From: UBA6544 sp038131165
Lineage (GTDB): Bacteria; Pseudomonadota; Alphaproteobacteria; UBA8366
DNA length: 64,000 bases
Reading direction: 5' to 3'
NCBI GenBank assembly: GCA_038131165.1
Contig: JAYPOZ010000014.1
Span: forward strand, 1 to 64,000
The notes under the pieces are model-generated. The model had not been told where the DNA came from. It saw only the letters and a list, made by a program, of their open reading frames with translations, and did no database searches. The first letter of the stretch is position 1, and every line of letters starts with the position of its first letter. Positions 52,116 through 60,126 of this stretch are shown here, piece after piece. The translations under genes and the position numbers were made by a program.

Positions 52116-52874
52116 ATGAAATCAGCACTGGTGACAGGCGGAGCGAAACGCATCGGCGCGGCCATTGTGCGGGCGCTGGCGGAAGACGGATATCGAGTGG
52201 CAATCCACTACAATGCGTCGGGCGCCGAAGCCGATGCATTGGCCGAGGAACTGAGGGCGGCCGGGGGGCGGGCGGAGACGATCGCTTGTGACCTTTCCGA
52301 TGGGGCCGCCACGCAACGTCTCATTCCGGAGTATGTCGAACGGTTCGGACCGCTCGACGTTGTGATCAACAACGCATCGCTGTTTGAGCCGGATTGGCTG
52401 GCCAACGTCGACGTTGAAGGATGGCAACGGCATATCGACGTAAATTTGCGCGCTCCGGTCCTGCTGACGCAGGCATTCGCGCGAGCTTTGCCGGAGGACC
52501 GCGACGGATGCATCATAAACATGCTCGACAACAAGGTTTTCAGTCCGAATCCCGATTACTTCTCCTATTCGATCGGCAAGTTCGGCCTGAAGGGACTGAC
52601 CGAAATGGCGGCAATGTCGCTAGGGCCTCGTGTCCGCGTGTGCGGCATTGCCCCGGGCCTGACGACGATCAGCGGCGATCAAACACAAGAGGAATTCGAG
52701 CGGCAAAGCACAATCAACCTTCTTGAGCGCTCAAGCGCACCGGAGGAAATCGCGAAAGCCGTGCGATACATTCTCGCCTCGGCTATCTTCAATGGCCAAA
52801 TCATCGTCGTGGATGGCGGACAATCGCTGCTGCGACTGCCGCGCGATGTGGCCTTTCTCGATGCGGAAAAGTAA
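52116..52874 (+). CDS. FolM-like dihydromonapterin/dihydropteridine reductase SDR
   Basis: A 252-residue short-chain dehydrogenase with TGGAKRIGAAIVRALAEDGYRV, a motif shared with pteridine reductases and FolM (TGxxKRIG), the segment INNASLFEPD, and a YxxxK pair in YFSYSIGKFGLKGL. FolM reduces dihydromonapterin and dihydrofolate with NADPH. The following gene, 10 bases downstream, is folB, which supports a pterin substrate. The ATG at 52116 starts at the conserved MKSALVTGG; a 22-residue extension upstream is rejected. Confidence in the pterin role is moderate and comes from motif plus neighbour. Confidence 0.78.
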   Translation: MKSALVTGGAKRIGAAIVRALAEDGYRVAIHYNASGAEADALAEELRAAGGRAETIACDLSDGAATQRLIPEYVERFGPLDVVINNASLFEPDWLANVDVEGWQRHIDVNLRAPVLLTQAFARALPEDRDGCIINMLDNKVFSPNPDYFSYSIGKFGLKGLTEMAAMSLGPRVRVCGIAPGLTTISGDQTQEEFERQSTINLLERSSAPEEIAKAVRYILASAIFNGQIIVVDGGQSLLRLPRDVAFLDAEK

Positions 52875-52884
52875 GGAGGACGGC

Positions 52885-53253
52885 GTGCGCCGCAAAATAT
52901 TTTTGCGCGATTACGAAGTGATCGCCTCGATCGGTATCCACGAGTTCGAACGGCAGAATCCGCAACGGATCATTGTCGATGTTTCGCTCGACCTATCGGA
53001 CGACATGGCGCCGGATACGGCGGAGGACCGTATTGAAACCGTCCTCGATTACGATTTTCTAAGAGAGCGGATCAGGGGAATTATCGAAGGTCGGCATTTC
53101 AATTTGCAGGAGACCCTGTGCGCCGAAATCTTGGAGATTTGCCTGCAGCCGGAACGGGTGATCAGCGCGCGGGTTTCGACGAGGAAGCCCGACGTCTATC
53201 CCGACTGCGATAGTGTGGGCGTCGAGATGGAAAGCCGGAAGACGGCGAATTGA
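52885..53253 (+). CDS. folB: Dihydroneopterin aldolase (FolB)
   Basis: A 122-residue FolB/FolX-fold enzyme that cleaves or epimerises dihydroneopterin in folate synthesis. The family blocks are IFLRDYEVIASIGIHEFERQNPQRIIVDVSLDL, VLDYDFLRERI and NLQETLCAEIL, the last with the active-site glutamate, and KPDVYPDCDSVGVE near the end. The GTG at 52885 is chosen because TAAGGAGG lies at a good distance; an ATG at 52861 inside the SDR gene is in frame but has no such site. Co-transcribed with the FolM-like gene. Confidence 0.93.
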   Translation: MRRKIFLRDYEVIASIGIHEFERQNPQRIIVDVSLDLSDDMAPDTAEDRIETVLDYDFLRERIRGIIEGRHFNLQETLCAEILEICLQPERVISARVSTRKPDVYPDCDSVGVEMESRKTAN

Positions 53254-53334
53254 CGGAAGGATGGCGCTGCGCAAGACTGCGGCTTGCGGGCAAATTCAAC
53301 GGCTAAGAAACATTCGGGGAAAAGGGAGACGGGT

Positions 53335-54213
53335 ATGCCTTACGCGGTAACGGACGACAATGTGAAACTCTATTACGAAGAGGCGGGCGAGGGGACGCCG
53401 ATTCTCTTCATTCACGAGTTCGCAGACGATCTGCGGACATGGGAGCCGCAGTTCGGCTACTTCTCGCGGAACTACCGCTGCATCGCCTATAACGCGCGCG
53501 GGTTTCCGCCCTCTGACGTGCCGGAGAATTCTAGCTCCTACAGCCAGTTGCGCGCGGCCGAAGATGCGCGCGACGTCCTCAAGCATCTCGGCATCGAGAA
53601 GGCACACATTGTCGGGCTCTCGATGGGCGGTTTCGCGTCGCTGCACTTTGGCCTCAATTTCCCGGAGATGGCGCATTCGCTTGTCGTCGCGGGTTGCGGA
53701 TACGGCGCTGGCGGCGACCGCGACCAGTGGCGCAAGGAGACGGCGGAAATAGCGCAGCGGTTTATCGACCTCGGCATGGAGGCGGTCAGCCAATTCTACG
53801 CCTACGGGCCTACCCGGGTTCAGTTCGAGAACAAGGACCCGCGCGGATTTGCGGCTTTCGTGAAACGATTCAACGAGCATTCGCCGCTCGGCTGCGCCAA
53901 CACCTTTATCGGCGTGCAAGGGGAGCGGCCGTCGCTTTACGATCTGCAGGATCAGATGAAGAAGCTGACGGTGCCGACCTACATCATGACCGGCGACGAG
54001 GACGAACCCTGCCTCGATCCTAATATCATGATGAAGCGGACGATCCCGACCTCATGGCTCGCGGTACTGCCGAAATCGGGCCATGCCATTAATCTCGAGG
54101 AGCCGGATCTGTTTAACCGGCTGATGCAGGATTTCCTGGTTTCGGTCGACACGGGCAGTTTCAAGCCGCGCGACCCGCGCTCGATCGGCCAGTCCATGTC
54201 CGGTCTCAAATAG
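53335..54213 (+). CDS. Alpha/beta hydrolase
   Basis: A 292-residue alpha/beta-hydrolase. The nucleophile elbow is VGLSMGGFAS, the histidine is in PKSGHAINLEEPDLFN, and the acid lies near GDEDEPC. It starts with the family's PYAVTDDNVKLYYEEAGEGTPILFIHEF, where the usual HGF oxyanion segment is HEF. GGGAG precedes the ATG at 53335. It is followed without a gap by the amidoligase gene (GTG start immediately after the TAG). Substrate unknown; no signal peptide. Confidence 0.87.
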   Translation: MPYAVTDDNVKLYYEEAGEGTPILFIHEFADDLRTWEPQFGYFSRNYRCIAYNARGFPPSDVPENSSSYSQLRAAEDARDVLKHLGIEKAHIVGLSMGGFASLHFGLNFPEMAHSLVVAGCGYGAGGDRDQWRKETAEIAQRFIDLGMEAVSQFYAYGPTRVQFENKDPRGFAAFVKRFNEHSPLGCANTFIGVQGERPSLYDLQDQMKKLTVPTYIMTGDEDEPCLDPNIMMKRTIPTSWLAVLPKSGHAINLEEPDLFNRLMQDFLVSVDTGSFKPRDPRSIGQSMSGLK

Positions 54214-55212
54214 GTGACTCGGGACGTTCGACCGAAGGCGCTCCCCGCTGGATGGTCGAGCCCACCTCGCCTGCGGAGGCCGGACGGGAAATGGCGGCGC
54301 GTCGGCGTCGAAATCGAGTTTGCCGCAGTCCGATGTGCGGATGCCGCGGAATTGGTCGTATCGTGTTTTGGCGGCATCGTCGAAACCGAATCCGAATTCA
54401 GAATGCAGGTCGTCGATACCCGTTTGGGCGATTTTACCGTTGAGTTGGACAGTCAGTATGCCCACGCGGAGAATACGGAAAGCGATGAGCTTGCCGATCA
54501 GTTCGGCCGCTGGCTCGCGCAGGCCGTAGGCACGCTCTCGGAGCCGTTCGTCCCGATCGAGATTGTGTCGCCGCCGATTGAGATTCCCGATTTGCCGGGA
54601 ATGGATGAAATCGTCGACGGATTGCGTGCGTTGCGCGCAAAGGATACCAAGGCCAATATTATTTACGGTTTCGGGCTGCAGTTGAATCCGGAAGCGCCAT
54701 CGCTCGAACCCGTCTCCATCTGCGCACACTTGCAAGCATATGCGCTGTTGCAGGAATGGCTGCGTCGACAGATCGACGTCGACCCGACACGGCACCTGCT
54801 GCCTTATGCAAATCCCTATCCCGATGCCTATGGCGATCTCATCCTTGCGCCGGATTATGCCCCTTCTCTGGAGCAGTTGATCGCCGATTATCTCGATCAC
54901 AATCCGACGCGAAACCGCGAACTAGACATGTTGCCCCTGTTCCGCCATCTCGATGCGGAACTCTTGGAAGCCAGCGTCGATACAACGCTGGTGAAACCGC
55001 GGCCGACCTATCACTACAGGTTGCCGGATTGCCGATTGAGCGATCCGGATTGGGGCGTGTCGACGGAATGGAACCGGTGGGTCGCTGTCGAACGGCTGGC
55101 GGATAACCCAGACGCGCGCGCCAGGCTCGCGGCTGAGCGGGCAGCGGATCGGGGAAAAAGCGGTCTGGAAAGATTGCGCGACGCAATCGGGAACTGGATC
55201 GACGATGAGTAG
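54214..55212 (+). CDS. Amidoligase family protein
   Basis: A 332-residue protein of the putative amidoligase family, related in fold to glutamine synthetase and gamma-glutamyl ligases. The strand RRVGVEIEFAAV near residue 30 is the hallmark; VELDSQYA, EIVSPPIEIPDL and GLQLNPEAPS are further conserved blocks. A recalled comparative study predicted such ligases to work with class I amidotransferases or GCT-like proteins in making and breaking amide bonds on small molecules or peptides. Here the next gene is exactly such an amidotransferase, overlapping by 8 bases. The start is a GTG immediately after the hydrolase stop. The product is unknown. Confidence 0.78.
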   Translation: MTRDVRPKALPAGWSSPPRLRRPDGKWRRVGVEIEFAAVRCADAAELVVSCFGGIVETESEFRMQVVDTRLGDFTVELDSQYAHAENTESDELADQFGRWLAQAVGTLSEPFVPIEIVSPPIEIPDLPGMDEIVDGLRALRAKDTKANIIYGFGLQLNPEAPSLEPVSICAHLQAYALLQEWLRRQIDVDPTRHLLPYANPYPDAYGDLILAPDYAPSLEQLIADYLDHNPTRNRELDMLPLFRHLDAELLEASVDTTLVKPRPTYHYRLPDCRLSDPDWGVSTEWNRWVAVERLADNPDARARLAAERAADRGKSGLERLRDAIGNWIDDE

Positions 55213-55898
55213 GCGTCCGAAGATCGCCGTGACCGGATCCGCAAATCACGGCCGCATCATGATCTGGTTGAACATGTTTGCGGTTTGGCGTTCGGGGGGC
55301 AGGCCGGTGCGTCTGCGTCCTGGTGACCCTATCCCGGAAGATATCGACGGCGCGATTATAGGCGGCGGTGACGATATCGATGCCAGTCTCTACGATGGAT
55401 CGCCCGAGCCGGGGGTCTCTCCGGTCGTCGGAGCTTCGATCCGCATCGATCCCGAACGCGACAGCTTGGAACTGGCCGTGCTTGCGCATTGCGACGAGCG
55501 CAGCCTGCCGGTTATGGGAATTTGCCGGGGGGCTCAGATGATCAATGTCTGGGGCGGTGGTTCATTGGTGGACGACATCTATCGATTTGCCGGAAATCAG
55601 AACCATCCTTCCTCGCAAGAAGGTGAAAATCGAGCCGGATAGTCAACTGGAAGAAATCCTCGGATCCGACACGGCCATGGTGAATGCCCTGCATCATCAG
55701 GCCGTCGACGATCTTGGTGACGATATCGAAGTCAATGCCGTCGACGGCCACGAAGTCGTCCAAGGGATCGAAGCCACCGACCAGCGGCTGATGATCGGCG
55801 TCCAGTGGCATCCGGAGTTCTTGATCTTCGACCGCGCCCAACAACGTTTGTTCCGAACGCTGGTCAAACATGCCCGCAAGGCGGCGGCCCCCGCCTGA
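55205..55898 (+). pseudogene. Class I glutamine amidotransferase (peptidase C26-like) with a frameshift
   Basis: The first frame (from 55205) runs MSRRPKIAVTGSANHGRIMIW through AIIGGGDDIDASLYDG to the nucleophile elbow GICRGAQMINVWGGGSLVDDIYRF, then leaves the family pattern. The homology resumes one base further on, in another frame: EIRTILPRKKVKIEPDSQLEEILGS, then VNALHHQAVDDLG and the catalytic GVQWHPEFLI, ending at 55898. The crossing point lies between about 55580 and 55600, and a +1 shift is needed. The family includes gamma-glutamyl-GABA and related hydrolases. No slippery sequence is seen, so a sequencing error or a recent mutation is more likely than programmed frameshifting. It pairs with the amidoligase gene. 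Confidence 0.8.
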
Positions 55899-55924
55899 GC
55901 GGGGTGCAAACATAAGGCTCTCGA

Positions 55925-56842
55925 ATGGCGAACAGGCTTGCGTCGAGCGGAGAGCCAACGGCCGAGAGGATCGGTCTCGGTATCGGGTTGGTCTGCCTTT
56001 CTTCTTTGACGTTTGCGGTGATGTTCGCCTGCGTGAAATTTCTGGACGGGAGATACTCTCCTTTGCAGGTCATTCTGCTCCGTAATGCGATCGGATTGGC
56101 CGTCAGCATGCCGGTCTTGTGGCGTGCCGGCAGGACCGTCTGGGTGACCGACCGTCCCTTCGCGCACGGATTGCGGGCGATGTACGGTCTGCTGTCGACG
56201 GTGCTGGTCTTCTACGCCGTCACACAACTGCCGCTGGCGACCGTAACGGCGGTGACGTTTACGATGCCGTTATTTCTGACGATGCTGTCGATGCCGCTCC
56301 TGGGCGAACGTGTCGGCATCCGCCGGACGACGGCGACGCTGGTCGGGTTTGCCGGCGTTCTGATTATCCTGGATCCCGGCGGGGAGATTAATATCGCGGC
56401 AATGGCGGCGCTGGCGAGCGCATTGTTCTACGCATTGGTCGTGATCGCCGTGCGTCAGCTTTCCGTGGGCGAGCCCGCGATCCGTATCTACTTTTACTAT
56501 ACCCTCGCCAATGTCTTGGTTTGTGGTGCCGGAATGCCCTGGGTATGGGTGACGCCGGACACGATAGATTGGTTGGTGTTTCTGTTTATCGGCACTATCG
56601 GAGCCGCCGCTCAATACTGTTTCGTATCGGCCTATCGCTATGCGCCTGCATCGGTCATTGCGCCTTTCGATTATTCGCAAATTCTGTTCGCGTTGATGGT
56701 CGGCTATCTGGTGTGGGGAGAGCTGCCGAAGGCATGGTCCTTCGTCGGCGGCGGTATTATCGTCGCATCCGGTCTCTATATCTGGTGGCGGGAACGGCGG
56801 TTGGCGGCACGGAAATTGGACGAGCAAGCCAAGAAACCCTAG
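55925..56842 (+). CDS. EamA/DMT-family transporter
   Basis: A 305-residue inner-membrane protein with about ten hydrophobic helices in two EamA repeats, of the drug/metabolite transporter superfamily (S-adenosylmethionine/riboflavin/amino-acid exporters). Seen: VILLRNAIGLAVSMPVLW, LPLATVTAVTFTMPLF in repeat one, and YRYAPASVIAPFDYSQILFALMVGYLVWGE in repeat two. The substrate is unknown; it follows the amidoligase pair by 26 bases and could export its product, which is an inference. It overlaps the convergent GST gene by 4 bases. Confidence 0.88.
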   Translation: MANRLASSGEPTAERIGLGIGLVCLSSLTFAVMFACVKFLDGRYSPLQVILLRNAIGLAVSMPVLWRAGRTVWVTDRPFAHGLRAMYGLLSTVLVFYAVTQLPLATVTAVTFTMPLFLTMLSMPLLGERVGIRRTTATLVGFAGVLIILDPGGEINIAAMAALASALFYALVVIAVRQLSVGEPAIRIYFYYTLANVLVCGAGMPWVWVTPDTIDWLVFLFIGTIGAAAQYCFVSAYRYAPASVIAPFDYSQILFALMVGYLVWGELPKAWSFVGGGIIVASGLYIWWRERRLAARKLDEQAKKP

Positions 56843-57459
56843 CCGAAATGAACCTCCAGCGCCCGGGCGATGGCTGGGCGTTCGGCAATCCGCGTGAAGA
56901 CCTCTTTGACCTTGGGGAAACGATTGATATCTACGCCGTCGCCTTCCAGCCAGCGGGCAACGGTATAGAGATACATATCGCAAACGCTGTAGGCGTCGCC
57001 CAGGACCCATGGGCCTCTCAATAGATCCTTCTCTATCAACTCGAAGCAGGCACCGACCGATTCGGGGACCTTCTTTCTCATGTCCTCGAAAGACGAGTCC
57101 TCATAGGCCCAGCGGTGTCCGCGGCCGCGATGGGCATGAGCGACATGGACCGTCGAGCAGAGATAGCTGTTAAAGGATTGCGCCTCTGCAAAGGCAAAGG
57201 GGTCGGCAAAGGGCATTAGGTCGGCTGCGGGGAAACATTGGCCTATATAGGCCAGGATCGCCGGCGTTTCCGTAAGGATTCCACGATCGGTGACAAGGGC
57301 CGGGACGCGGCCCTTCGGGTTGACCGCCAGGTATTCCGGCTTGTTCTGATCGTTTGAGCCAAAATCGATGCGCGCGACTTCGTAGTTCGCCCCCGATTCC
57401 TCGAGTGCGAGATGCGATGCCAGCGCGCAGGAGCCGGGTGAGTAGAATAGTTTGAGCAT
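56839..57459 (-). CDS. Glutathione S-transferase (beta-like)
   Basis: A 206-residue glutathione transferase with the N-terminal thioredoxin-fold start MLKLFYSPGSCALASHLALEESG, where the cysteine is typical of bacterial beta-class enzymes, NPKGRVPALVTDRGILTETPAILAYI with the cis-proline, and the helical C-terminal domain (GDAYSVCDMYLY). GGAGA before the ATG at 57459 decides the start over an upstream in-frame ATG. It follows metZ by 27 bases and may be in the same transcript, a reasonable link between methionine and thiol metabolism. Substrate unknown. Confidence 0.9.
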   Translation of the reverse strand: MLKLFYSPGSCALASHLALEESGANYEVARIDFGSNDQNKPEYLAVNPKGRVPALVTDRGILTETPAILAYIGQCFPAADLMPFADPFAFAEAQSFNSYLCSTVHVAHAHRGRGHRWAYEDSSFEDMRKKVPESVGACFELIEKDLLRGPWVLGDAYSVCDMYLYTVARWLEGDGVDINRFPKVKEVFTRIAERPAIARALEVHFG

Positions 57460-57486
57460 GGGTGTCTCCAGACAGTAACGGACCAA

Positions 57487-58683
57487 CTAGGCGTCGAGCG
57501 CTCGCCCTAAATCCTCAATTAAGTCGACGGGGTCTTCCAGGCCAACCGAAAGGCGCACCATGCCGTCGCTGATACCCAGACGCGCGCGTTCCTCTTCGCC
57601 GATACGCTGATGCGTCGTCGTCGCCGGATGGGTGACAAGGCTCTTCGAATCGCCAAGATTGTTCGAGATGTCGGCAATCTGAAGGGCGTTGAGGAAACGG
57701 AATGCCTTATCCTTACCGCCGTCAAGCTCGAAGGTGACGACGGTGCCGCCATCGCGCATCTGCGATTGAGCGAGCGTATGGTTGGGATGGCTCTTCAGCC
57801 CGGGATAAAGCACTTTGGCGACGCTTGGCCGGCTTTCCAGAAACGCCGCGACTTGAGCCGCGTTGCGGGAGTGCCTTTCGACCCGGAGGTCGAGCGTTTC
57901 GAGCCCCTTGAGCAAGAGCCAGGCGTTGAAGGGGCTTAGCGACGGGCCCGTGTGGCGCATGATGTTGGAGAGCTTTTCTTCGACGATTTCCGCCGGGCCC
58001 AGAATAGCGCCCCCCAGGCTGCGCCCTTGCCCGTCGATATGCTTGGTCGCCGAGTAGATCACCACGTCCGCGCCGAGAGTCAAAGGTTTCTGGACGACAG
58101 GCGAAGCCAGCGCGTTATCTATCACGAGTTTGCCGCCGGCCGCATGGGTCAGTTCGGCGACGCGGCCGATATCGATGATCTCCAGCGTCGGGTTTGACGG
58201 GCTTTCCAGAAAAGTGACGGTGACGTTCTTCCCGATGGCCGCTTCCCATTGGTCGTAGTCCGTACCGTCTACCAGATGGGTTTCGACTCCGAACCGCGGC
58301 AGCAATTCGCTGATGATATAATGGCAAGAGCCGAAGAGCGCGCGCGAAGCGACGACTTTGTCGCCGGCTTCGAGTTGGCAGATCAGGGCTGCATAAACCG
58401 CCGCCATGCCGCTGGCAGTGCCGCGACAGACTTCCGCGCCCTCGAGGAGCCGCAGGCGTTCTTCGAACGCTGCCACGGTTGGATTGCCGTAGCGTCCATA
58501 AATATAGCGTTTGTGGTCGCCCTTGAAGGCGGCTTCCGCTTCTTCGGCGGTGTCATAGACAAACCCGGAAGTCAGATACAGGGCTTCGCAAGTCTCCTGG
58601 TAGGAAGAACGTTCGAGCCCGCCGCGCACCAACGCAGTCTGAGGTTTCCAGTTTTTCGAGATATCGTCGTGAGAACCGTCCAT
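57487..58683 (-). CDS. metZ: O-succinylhomoserine sulfhydrylase
   Basis: A 398-residue PLP enzyme that makes homocysteine directly from O-succinylhomoserine and sulfide. The PLP lysine lies in VIYSATKHIDGQGRSLGG, and RYGNPTVAAFEERLRLLEGAE, GTASGMAAVYAAL and SLVTHPATTTHQRIGEEER are MetZ signatures that separate it from cystathionine beta-lyase and gamma-synthase. The gene is preceded by a SAM-II aptamer and an intrinsic terminator, so high S-adenosylmethionine should stop expression. GGAG lies before the ATG. Length is normal. Confidence 0.93.
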   Translation of the reverse strand: MDGSHDDISKNWKPQTALVRGGLERSSYQETCEALYLTSGFVYDTAEEAEAAFKGDHKRYIYGRYGNPTVAAFEERLRLLEGAEVCRGTASGMAAVYAALICQLEAGDKVVASRALFGSCHYIISELLPRFGVETHLVDGTDYDQWEAAIGKNVTVTFLESPSNPTLEIIDIGRVAELTHAAGGKLVIDNALASPVVQKPLTLGADVVIYSATKHIDGQGRSLGGAILGPAEIVEEKLSNIMRHTGPSLSPFNAWLLLKGLETLDLRVERHSRNAAQVAAFLESRPSVAKVLYPGLKSHPNHTLAQSQMRDGGTVVTFELDGGKDKAFRFLNALQIADISNNLGDSKSLVTHPATTTHQRIGEEERARLGISDGMVRLSVGLEDPVDLIEDLGRALDA

Positions 58684-58722
58684 GATTCATCTCCTCTAAG
58701 ATTGGACGGGTCGGTGTGCCGC

Positions 58723-58754
58723 AAAAAAAATCCCCTAACCAAGTGGGTCAGGGG
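58723..58754 (-). terminator. Attenuator terminator of the metZ leader
   Basis: On the minus strand the leader has CCCCTGACC, a 5-base loop, GGTTAGGGG and then a run of eight T. The 9-base stem has one G-U pair. It lies between the SAM-II aptamer and the metZ start, the position of a riboswitch-controlled terminator, 40 bases before the start codon. Confidence 0.88.
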
Positions 58755-58769
58755 TCCGTTACGAACACT

Positions 58770-58827
58770 CCGACCTTTTAGCCAATTGTTTTACGTGGCC
58801 GCAAGCCGGTCGGGCCAAATCACCACG
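58770..58827 (-). ncRNA. SAM-II (metA-type) riboswitch aptamer
   Basis: The minus strand carries the consensus segments of SAM-II: GTGATTTGG, GGCTTGCGGCCACGT, AAACAA and GGCTAAAAGG. Both helices form: P1 pairs CGTGG (58827-58823) with CCACG (58798-58794), and the pseudoknot pairs CCGACC (58813-58808) with GGTCGG (58775-58770). It is directly followed by the terminator at 58723-58754 and metZ. SAM binding should favour the terminator. A weak promoter (TTGACT at 58865-58860, near CTAAAG at 58843-58838) would start transcription just before it. Confidence 0.9.
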
Positions 58828-58973
58828 TTGGCAAATCCTTTAGAGGGCGGGCGTGGTCAAGTCAATGCTTATTGGTGTGTGAGGGCTCGCCGTCCGCTAA
58901 AGACCAGATACCTCTTTGGATAGAAATGTATCACCATGCTCGAACAAAGACGGCGTAAGGAAGGAAATTAGTG

Positions 58974-60086
58974 ATGAAGATTGATGATGTAACGCTGACG
59001 ATGTTTGCATGGGACGACATCCCCGCAACTCGCTACGGCAGTCATACAGGCGAGTTCAAGGGTAGTTCGCAAATCGGCCTTTTGACCCTCAAGACCGACG
59101 ATGGCGTGGAGGGACATGCCTTTCTAGGGGCGGCGATGCGCTCGGCGGTTCATGAGGCACCGTCCTTGATGCAGTATCTCAAGCCGATCGTCATGGGACA
59201 GAATCCGCTCGACCGCGAGCGGCTTTGGCAGTCGATGTGGGGGCGTTACCGCTTTACGACCTTGCGGGCGATCGGGGCGGTCGATGTCGCGCTTTGGGAT
59301 ATTGCGGGCAAGGTTGCGGGCCTGCCGGTACATCAGTTGATGGGCTCATACAGATCCAGCGTTCCGGCCTATGCCAGTTCGCCGGTCCACCAGGACGCCA
59401 GCGCCTATGTCGAAGAGGCTCAGGAGATCAAAAGCAAAGGGTGGGGGGCTTATAAGATTCATCCGCCGGCCCGCTGGGAGGAGGACATCGAGGTCTGCCG
59501 CGCCGTGCGCAAGGGTGTCGGCGACGACTACCGCGTCATGCTCGATTCGACCTGGTCCTATCGTTATGAGGAGGCGCTACGGGTCGGCAAGGCAATCGAG
59601 GAGTTAGATTACTATTGGTATGAAGACCCGCTCGCCGACGACGACATGCTGAATTATGTGAAGCTGAAGGAGAAGCTGGACATTCCGATCATGGCGACGG
59701 AATACGCGCCGGGCGGCCATCCCGCTTCCTACGGCCCTTGGATCGTCAGCCGCGCGACGGATTTCCTGCGGGGCGACGTCGCCGTGAAGGGCGGCATCAC
59801 GCCCTGTCTCAAGACCGCGCATATGGCCGAGGGATTCCGTATGAACTATGAAGTCCATCACGGCGGCAACTCCCATAATAACTACGCCAATCTGCATTTG
59901 ATCATGGCGATCAAGAACTGCGAGTACTTTGAGGTACTGCTCCCCGATGCGTCGCAGAAATACGGGCTCGTTAAGGATATCGAAGTCGATGCGGATGGTC
60001 TTGTACACGCTCCGATGACGCCGGGCATCGGTGCCGAAATCGATTTCGATCTGATCCAGGCAAAAAAAGTGGGGGTGCTGAGCTAG
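58974..60086 (+). CDS. Enolase-superfamily dehydratase/racemase (mandelate racemase-like)
   Basis: A 370-residue enolase-superfamily enzyme with an N-terminal capping domain and a C-terminal barrel. Metal ligands are D191 (MLDSTWSY), E217 (YEDPL) and E243 (ATEYAP). The first catalytic pair is K161-I-H163, a KxH in place of the KxK of mandelate racemase, and a histidine pair H295/H296 (VHHGGNS) follows on the other face. This fits an acid-sugar dehydratase or a racemase acting on hydroxy acids; the substrate is unknown. AAGGAAGG precedes the ATG at 58974. Its last 16 bases contain part of the porin terminator on the other strand. Confidence 0.82.
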   Translation: MKIDDVTLTMFAWDDIPATRYGSHTGEFKGSSQIGLLTLKTDDGVEGHAFLGAAMRSAVHEAPSLMQYLKPIVMGQNPLDRERLWQSMWGRYRFTTLRAIGAVDVALWDIAGKVAGLPVHQLMGSYRSSVPAYASSPVHQDASAYVEEAQEIKSKGWGAYKIHPPARWEEDIEVCRAVRKGVGDDYRVMLDSTWSYRYEEALRVGKAIEELDYYWYEDPLADDDMLNYVKLKEKLDIPIMATEYAPGGHPASYGPWIVSRATDFLRGDVAVKGGITPCLKTAHMAEGFRMNYEVHHGGNSHNNYANLHLIMAIKNCEYFEVLLPDASQKYGLVKDIEVDADGLVHAPMTPGIGAEIDFDLIQAKKVGVLS

Positions 60087-60097
60087 CCAGCACCCCC
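60062..60097 (-). terminator. Porin terminator overlapping the end of the enolase-type gene
   Basis: A perfect 10-base stem GGGGGTGCTG and CAGCACCCCC with a 7-base loop, followed on the minus strand by ACTTTTTTT. It lies 30 bases beyond the porin stop. The T run and one arm of the stem lie inside the last codons and stop of the convergent enolase-type gene. On the plus strand the same stem lacks a T run. Confidence 0.85.
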
Positions 60098-60126
60098 AAC
60101 GATAATGGTCTGCTGAGACCTATTCT

